A stretch of DNA of 61,912 nucleotides, from assembly GCA_023544565.1 (NCBI GenBank), contig JAMJFS010000010.1:1-61912 (forward strand), in the 5' to 3' direction. Below are positions 57,046-61,912 of this stretch, piece by piece (position 1 is the stretch's first letter; each line of letters opens with the position of its first letter). The notes beneath the pieces are model-generated. The model worked only from the letters and a program-made list of their open reading frames with translations, did no database searches and was not told the origin of the DNA. Source of the stretch: Methanosarcinaceae archaeon. Its GTDB lineage: Archaea; Halobacteriota; Methanosarcinia; Methanosarcinales; Methanosarcinaceae. A program made the position numbers and the translations under genes.

Positions 57046-58731
57046 TCAAGATATCGTGATATATTTAAGCAGATCTTCTCCCATTATATTCTTGTCCAAA
57101 AGATCTTGTTCACTTTTATACGGCATGCCACTTATAATCCCTGCAGCCTGTTTTTTACCAATACCTGGAAGTTCCCGGATCAGTTTTATTGAAGCCTGAT
57201 TGATCTTGAGAGGATAAGGAATACCTGTAATCGAGCGGTGTCCATGTCCGGTGACTGTCACATCAATGAACTTGCCGATCGGAAGGTTTTCAGGAATTCC
57301 TACAAGTAGTGGATATGATCCAAGTTGTCGTCCAAAGGTCATGTGGTCACTGACCTCGCACATAACATCACGAAGGATAGTTCCTGTAGGCACAACTTTT
57401 CGTAGCATCGGAAGGTCAATTTCTTTTCGTACCTTTTCCTTATACTTTAAAAACAAATTTTTGTGCTTTTTGACAAGCACATCCTTGCCAAACATGGGAG
57501 TGCCGGGAAATGACATGACCTGCCTGATATTTATTCGCCGGACAAGAAGATCTGCATCAAGGACCTTTTTCATGAAATCATAGTTCATCTCAAAGGTATT
57601 TTTTGTCTCACCCTGCAATCCATGAACAAAGTTCAAACCCGGCAAGAGTTCAGGAAGCCCATTTTCCCCTCGTTTACCTCCCACGTCATTTATCAGTTCG
57701 ATCGCTTCGAATACGTCTTCCGGCATTGCTTTCAGATCATTTGCAGCCACAACCTTCGGATCTGCACTTTCCATACCAAGCGCAGCTACATCACCTGATG
57801 TATGATATTGTATGATCGTTTTCATGATCGCGCGTGATTCATCAGGATATGCTGCTATTGTTGCCGGATTTACATTATCAAGATGCAATACGCGCAACTC
57901 CGGTGCAACATTGCGGATGCCACGGTAGAGTGATTCTATGATATGGGGATTTGGTTTTGGAATATCTCCACCTGTATCGGTTGCATGATATGTGAACAGG
58001 TCAGGTTGTCGACCTATGCGGAAGTATCTTGCACCAACGTTATAGAGTGCACTGACCTCATCCACAACATCAGAAACGGCACGATAATCAGACTCACCAT
58101 AGAGGGCTTCTGTGCAAAAAGAACAATGTTTCTTACGCCCGCATCCGCGATATGTTTCCAGTTCACACATGAGGTGGGGATAATCAGGATGCTGTTTGAT
58201 GATGAACGCACCATTTATACTCCATCTTGCGATCTCATCAACGGTCCTGAAACGATGCACAACGTTTTCAGGGTCACGGATATTTGTTTCATTTTGCAAT
58301 ATATCATAGACGAATGATTCAATGTCAGCATGTGCAAGGTATACATCTTCTACATCGATACCCAATATTTGCGCTACCTTTCCGCCTTCCTTGCTAAAAC
58401 CCAGACGTATTGGTCCGCCAAGTATCTTTGTTCCGGATACGGTGTTGAATATGCTTTCGATCTCACCGGGCGTTATCGGGGATGCACGCAGGTATTTTCC
58501 CGGCACGGTCATACCGGCAATAATAATTGTAAGGTCTGCGCTTATTATTTTGTTCTTTGCGATCTCCGGTGATGTGCGCAGCTGGTCGATCGTGAAATAA
58601 TAGATGTCCTGTTGTGGTATTTTGTGCTCACGCAATGCGCCTGCGATGTATCTTGGATATGGGGACATGTAAGGAGGCACACCAAGACATGCGGGTTCAT
58701 CCACATATCCATCTATTATTACAACTTTCAT
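57046..58731 (-). CDS. radical SAM protein with TRAM-like and helix-hairpin-helix domains
   Basis: The 561-residue protein has an N-terminal B12-binding-like alpha/beta region (MKVVIIDGYV, IIIAGMTVPG), a radical SAM core, a segment resembling TRAM (LPIGKFIDVTVTGHGHRSI) and a C-terminal helix-hairpin-helix (LPGIGKKQAAGIISGMPYKS). The cluster cysteines are spaced C197-x5-C203-x2-C206 in RGCGRKKHCSFC, not the canonical Cx3Cx2C. It resembles a widespread archaeal family of uncharacterised radical SAM enzymes related to methylthiotransferases. A nucleic-acid substrate is plausible from the HhH/TRAM parts. Confidence 0.85.
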   Translation of the reverse strand: MKVVIIDGYVDEPACLGVPPYMSPYPRYIAGALREHKIPQQDIYYFTIDQLRTSPEIAKNKIISADLTIIIAGMTVPGKYLRASPITPGEIESIFNTVSGTKILGGPIRLGFSKEGGKVAQILGIDVEDVYLAHADIESFVYDILQNETNIRDPENVVHRFRTVDEIARWSINGAFIIKQHPDYPHLMCELETYRGCGRKKHCSFCTEALYGESDYRAVSDVVDEVSALYNVGARYFRIGRQPDLFTYHATDTGGDIPKPNPHIIESLYRGIRNVAPELRVLHLDNVNPATIAAYPDESRAIMKTIIQYHTSGDVAALGMESADPKVVAANDLKAMPEDVFEAIELINDVGGKRGENGLPELLPGLNFVHGLQGETKNTFEMNYDFMKKVLDADLLVRRINIRQVMSFPGTPMFGKDVLVKKHKNLFLKYKEKVRKEIDLPMLRKVVPTGTILRDVMCEVSDHMTFGRQLGSYPLLVGIPENLPIGKFIDVTVTGHGHRSITGIPYPLKINQASIKLIRELPGIGKKQAAGIISGMPYKSEQDLLDKNIMGEDLLKYITIS

Positions 58732-58906
58732 CAGATCACAACAACACTTTTTAATAATATATAATAAAATATCGATAATATACTATAGATTTAATACACT
58801 ATGTGCAAACATTTTATATTCAACTATTTTGAATTGATTTTCTTTATGAAAGTGTACTTATATCTTTACCTATAATAGATGCTTCACAAATAAACATGGT
58901 GATTTA

Positions 58907-60571
58907 ATGAGAAGTGACAATATCAAAATAGGAGTTGAGCGCGCACCACATCGCTCTCTTTTGAAGGCTACCGGAGTGACGGATTCTGAGATGGATAAGC
59001 CATTCATTGCGGTTGTCAACTCATGGAATGAGATAATTCCAGGACACATACACCTTGATAAATTGGCTGAGGCTGTAAAAGCAGGAATTCGGAATGCCGG
59101 TGGTATTCCATTCGAGTTCAATACAATTGGTGTATGCGACGGTATTGCAATGGGTCATAAGGGTATGAAATACTCGCTTCCAAGCCGGGAGGCGATAGAG
59201 GATACCATTGAAATTATGGTGCAGGCACACCAATTTGACGGAATGGTATTGATCCCTACATGTGACAAGATCGTGCCGGGCCATATTATGGCTGCAGGAA
59301 GGCTTGATATTCCTGCAATATTAGTTACAGGCGGTCCAATGCTGCCGGGTTTTGCTGGTGATGAGAATCGTGATCTTGTATCCGTTTTTGAAGGCGTTGG
59401 TGCGCATCAGAATGGATTGATCTCGGATTCTGAATTAAAGATATTGGAAGACCTCTCATGCAGTGGTGCAGGTTCATGTGCCGGATTGTTTACTGCCAAT
59501 ACGATGGCGTGTGTTACTGAAGCACTTGGATTGAGTTTGTCCGGATGCGGAACTGCACATGCGGTTGATGCAAAGAAAACACGTATTGCAAAAGAGTCCG
59601 GTGAGCGCATCGTTGCCATGGTAAAAGAAGGACTGACTGCTCGCAAGATCGTAACACAAAAATCGATCGAGAATGCGATAAAGGTTGACATGGCAATTGG
59701 CGGAAGTACGAACACGACTCTGCATTTGCCTGCCATTGCACACGAATTCGGGCTTGAACTTCCAATTGAACTATTTGACGAGTTGAGTAAGACGACTCCC
59801 CATATAGTTTCTCTACGACCCGGTGGTGGCGATTTTATTTTGGATCTTGACAGGGCAGGCGGAGTACAGGCGATCATTGAGCGTCTTGGGCCCATGCTTG
59901 CACTGGATGCAAGAACTGTTACCGGAAAGACCATTGGTGAAGATCTTAACGATTTTGTGATCGTTAATCCAAAGACAAATAAAAAGGTCATATCAACACT
60001 TGAAAATCCTGTGCATCCTGAAGGAGGCATTGCCATACTTAAAGGAACACTTGCGCCGGAGGGTTCGGTAGTGAAACAATCAGCAGTTAATAAGAAAATG
60101 CTTGTACACAAAGGACCTGCTCGCGTTTATGAAAGTGAAGAGGATGCCATGAAAGGCATAATGGCAGGAGATATTGTATCAGGAGATGTTGTATTTATTA
60201 GATATGAGGGTCCAAAGGGAGGTCCTGGCATGAGGGAAATGTTATCCCCAACATCTGCGATCGCAGGCATGGGTCTGATCGATTCGGTAGCATTGATCAC
60301 TGATGGACGCTTTTCCGGTGGCACTCGCGGGCCTTGCATAGGTCATGTATGTCCTGAGGCCATCGAAGGCGGACCTATTGCACTTGTTCAAAATGGGGAT
60401 GAGATCGAGATCGATATGCCAAAGAGGATCCTGAACCTGAATGTTCCAAAGGAAGAACTTGATAAGAGGCGTGCGTCACTGGTACATCCTAAAAAAGATG
60501 CAGAATCAGGTTATCTGTCTCGATATCAAAAAGTGGTAGGTTCTGCAAGTAAGGGCGGAATTTTGGAATGA
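58907..60571 (+). CDS. ilvD: dihydroxyacid dehydratase
   Basis: The 554-residue protein is IlvD, converting 2,3-dihydroxy-isovalerate/-methylvalerate to the 2-oxoacids of valine, leucine and isoleucine synthesis. Markers: [16 protein letters not shown], iron-sulfur cysteines in [30 protein letters not shown] and [16 protein letters not shown], and the C-terminal [20 protein letters not shown]. Length is typical. ATG 58907 follows GGTGAT. No other ilv gene is adjacent. Confidence 0.97.
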   Translation: MRSDNIKIGVERAPHRSLLKATGVTDSEMDKPFIAVVNSWNEIIPGHIHLDKLAEAVKAGIRNAGGIPFEFNTIGVCDGIAMGHKGMKYSLPSREAIEDTIEIMVQAHQFDGMVLIPTCDKIVPGHIMAAGRLDIPAILVTGGPMLPGFAGDENRDLVSVFEGVGAHQNGLISDSELKILEDLSCSGAGSCAGLFTANTMACVTEALGLSLSGCGTAHAVDAKKTRIAKESGERIVAMVKEGLTARKIVTQKSIENAIKVDMAIGGSTNTTLHLPAIAHEFGLELPIELFDELSKTTPHIVSLRPGGGDFILDLDRAGGVQAIIERLGPMLALDARTVTGKTIGEDLNDFVIVNPKTNKKVISTLENPVHPEGGIAILKGTLAPEGSVVKQSAVNKKMLVHKGPARVYESEEDAMKGIMAGDIVSGDVVFIRYEGPKGGPGMREMLSPTSAIAGMGLIDSVALITDGRFSGGTRGPCIGHVCPEAIEGGPIALVQNGDEIEIDMPKRILNLNVPKEELDKRRASLVHPKKDAESGYLSRYQKVVGSASKGGILE

Positions 60572-60600
60572 TCTGATGGGGATGCACCCATCAATTTTTT

Positions 60601-60870
60601 TTATTTTTTTGTTGCTCTTGCAATAAGGGACATATACAAGCGCAGAGTTGTGAAACGGCATGTAAGCTGCCCCCTGATGTATTCGACCACAAGCCCGCTC
60701 CGATCCCATATTGTTACTGTCCCTGCGCCGCAGTGCTCCTGTGGTATCTCGCCCTCGAAGTCTTTCGTATTCGAGCGCGTGGTCTTCTGTCTGGATCGCG
60801 AGTTGCTTGATGCTATAAACATTCTTTGTTTCACAATCTCTGTGACCATCGACACGTTTATGTAGTTTTC
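60601..60870 (-). pseudogene. LigD 3'-phosphoesterase-domain remnant, copy 1
   Basis: On the minus strand one frame reads KQLAIQTEDHALEYE and the next frame continues DFEGEIPQEHCGAGTVTIWD. Together they are the core of the LigD-type 3'-phosphoesterase domain (RLAVQTEDHPLEY..FEG.IPEG.YGAG.V.IWD). A one-base frameshift lies between them, near 60757. Flanking sequence before and after is not recognisable. This is a decayed fragment. The 116-bp piece 60682-60797 is repeated at 61797-61912 with the same frameshift. Confidence 0.75.
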
Positions 60871-60876
60871 TTACTT

Positions 60877-60892
60877 TTCTTACATATAAGAA
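60877..60892. promoter_or_regulatory. dyad over the toxin-antitoxin promoter
   Basis: TTCTTA-CATA-TAAGAA is a perfect palindrome covering a TATA-like CATATAAG, 17 bp before the antitoxin ATG. AbrB-type antitoxins commonly autorepress, and this is the natural site. The ribosome site AGAGAGGT follows at about 60896. Confidence 0.5.
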
Positions 60893-60908
60893 TACAGAGA
60901 GGTAGTCG

Positions 60909-61157
60909 ATGCCATTACTTGAAATGAAAAGCGGAACAATAACAAGAAAAGGACAGATCTCTATTCCAAAACGTATCAGGGATATTGAGGGGTTTAAAGA
61001 AGGAGATAAGATTGCTATTATTGCATATGATGACAGGATAGAACTGAGGTCTATGAAACAGGTAGAAGAAAGTATGCAGACTGCGTTTGCAAGTGAGAGA
61101 GTCCTTGCAAAAGACTGGAATAGCAAAGAGGAAGATGAAGCATGGAAAGATTTGTAA
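60909..61157 (+). CDS. AbrB/MazE-type antitoxin
   Basis: The 82-residue protein starts with a SpoVT/AbrB swapped-hairpin domain (SGTITRKGQISIPKRIRDIE, then GDKIAIIAYDDRIELR) followed by a helical C-terminus that should bind the toxin (QVEESMQTAFASERVLAKDW). It overlaps the toxin gene by 16 bp. AbrB-like antitoxins neutralise MazF ribonucleases and repress their own promoter, where a dyad is present. Confidence 0.92.
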   Translation: MPLLEMKSGTITRKGQISIPKRIRDIEGFKEGDKIAIIAYDDRIELRSMKQVEESMQTAFASERVLAKDWNSKEEDEAWKDL

Positions 61158-61474
61158 AAGGTGATATCGTTGTCATTCCTTTCCCCTTCTCTGATCTTAG
61201 TGCTTCTAAAAGAAGACCGGCATTAGTTGTTGCGAACTTAGATGGTAACGATGTTATCCTTTGTCAGATAACGAGTGTGGCGAGAAATGACAGATTTTCC
61301 ATACCTCTTGACAGAAGTGATTTTTATGAAGGAAAATTGAAGGTGGAAAGCAGGATCCGACCAAATAGGCTTTTCACAGCTGATAGATCAATAGTTGAAT
61401 ACAAAGCAGGAACATTGACGAACGAAAAGGTAAAAGTGATCGAACAGACACTTATTGGCATATTTACCAAATGA
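61142..61474 (+). CDS. MazF/PemK-type mRNA interferase toxin
   Basis: The 110-residue protein is a MazF-family endoribonuclease: FVKGDIVVIPFPFSDLSASK, RRPALVVAN, ILCQITSVARND and SRIRPNRLFTADRSIVEYKA. The Arg in RRPALVV and the Thr/Ser in QITS correspond to usual active-site positions. Start ATG 61142 overlaps the antitoxin, giving strict coupling. The pair lies between two 116-bp repeats of a LigD phosphoesterase remnant, suggesting insertion or recombination. Confidence 0.93.
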   Translation: MERFVKGDIVVIPFPFSDLSASKRRPALVVANLDGNDVILCQITSVARNDRFSIPLDRSDFYEGKLKVESRIRPNRLFTADRSIVEYKAGTLTNEKVKVIEQTLIGIFTK

Positions 61475-61796
61475 TTGTAATTTGCTGTTGTATGATTTTA
61501 TCTTGTTTGTTGCCTGACGGCGCTTTCTAAAATTCGTTTAGTCCAATGAATATGGAATATAATTTCACCGCAGAGCACGCTGAGGACGCAGAGTTGCAAA
61601 AAGACATGCATCCGCCACTGTGAATAAACAAAAACGACGCGGAGCGTATCTGCGTCCATCCGCGTGCATCTGCGGTTAATATTTAAATTTTCCAGACACA
61701 GATTTCGCTGATTTACGCAGATTTGTGGTTGCGAGAGGGTGGTTAGCTTGTTTGTCTGGCCAGTTCGAACAGTATCTCTTAGTTCTCCCTTAGTTC
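61475..61796. other. intergenic debris behind the toxin
   Basis: No intact gene is seen. The stretch contains CACCGCAGAGCACGCTGAGG near 61566, and ATCTGCGTCCATCCGCGTGC with ACGCAGATTT repeats at about 61645-61720. These phrases are typical of the short dispersed sequences flanking GxxExxY-type nuclease genes in many genomes. The gene itself is absent. The area looks like recombination debris. Confidence 0.45.
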
Positions 61797-61912
61797 TTCG
61801 ACCACAAGCCCGCCCCGATCCCATGTCATCACTGTCCCTGCGCCGCAGTGCTCCTGGGGTATCTCGCCCTCGAAGTCTTTCGTATTCGAGCGCGTGGTCT
61901 TCTGTCTGGATC
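61797..61912 (-). pseudogene. LigD 3'-phosphoesterase-domain remnant, copy 2 (cut by window end)
   Basis: This 116-bp piece matches 60682-60797 at about 95 % identity and carries the same frameshift between HALEYE and DFEGEIP. The minus-strand frame reads FEGEIPQEHCGAGTVMTWDR, then GGLVVEELREN and a stop. The copy continues beyond the window, where an intact gene start could lie. Shared frameshift implies duplication after decay, or a common error. Confidence 0.75.

Overview
This window looks like chromosome from a low-GC (roughly 40 %) archaeon related to the Methanosarcinales: a methanogen or a methane/alkane-oxidising relative. The archaeal signature is direct: a ribosomal/exosome/proteasome/RNase P superoperon, Rpo12, prefoldin beta, SBDS and Pcc1. 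Two methanogenesis marker proteins (11 and 12) and several methanogen-typical families (DUF2551, DUF2103, DUF2117, MTH865, Isf-type iron-sulfur flavoprotein) narrow it further. No mcr gene lies in the window, so I do not name a genus.

Layout. 0.3-3.2 kb: a frameshifted sensor kinase, tRNA-Leu, an RNase Z-like hydrolase, tRNA-Gln and dispersed repeats. 3.2-6.1 kb: small regulators, a zinc-ribbon protein and a 1.4 kb extremely AT-rich gene desert. 6.1-12 kb: an MFS transporter and two GAF-domain sensors flanking an old-yellow-enzyme-type reductase. 12-18.5 kb: a broken hicA with intact hicB, a phosphodiesterase-like protein, radC, methanogenesis marker 11, an IorA-like protein lacking its ferredoxin domain, and a TauE-like exporter. 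18.5-24.4 kb: a redox operon (52-residue Cys protein, MTH865, AhpD-like, Isf) with a divergent Cys-containing winged-helix regulator, a DUF234 ATPase, a TfoX-like protein and a nitroreductase. 24.6-28 kb: marker 12, DUF2103, a tandem-ACT protein and phenylacetate-CoA ligase. 28.1-37.7 kb: the minus-strand information-processing superoperon. 37.8-41.5 kb: a 41-residue protein coupled to a ubiquitin-like modifier, a regulator, DUF2117 and LarA. 41.6-46.3 kb: a complete branched-chain amino acid ABC transporter split into two convergent halves. 46.4-47.5 kb: a CbiM/CbiN-type nickel/cobalt system behind a NikR-like operator. 47.6-53.6 kb: a probable arsenic/metal detoxification cluster. 53.7-60.6 kb: FKBP isomerase, OB-fold protein, sugar nucleotidyltransferase, flippase-like protein, radical SAM protein and IlvD. 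60.6-61.9 kb: an AbrB/MazF toxin-antitoxin pair between two 116-bp repeats that are remnants of a LigD 3'-phosphoesterase gene.

Three themes stand out. First, an unusual number of genes are interrupted by one base or one codon: sensor kinase, hicA, TfoX-like, ferredoxin, the pcc1 tail and the LigD phosphoesterase remnants. Second, intergenic regions carry two repeat families: a roughly 60-bp element in at least five copies, and short GC-rich palindromes that pair as inverted ends of 136-148 bp MITE-like units. Third, several promoters carry clear dyads that look like operators: cbiM, the arsP/methyltransferase divergent promoter, the redox operon, the DUF234 ATPase and the toxin-antitoxin pair.
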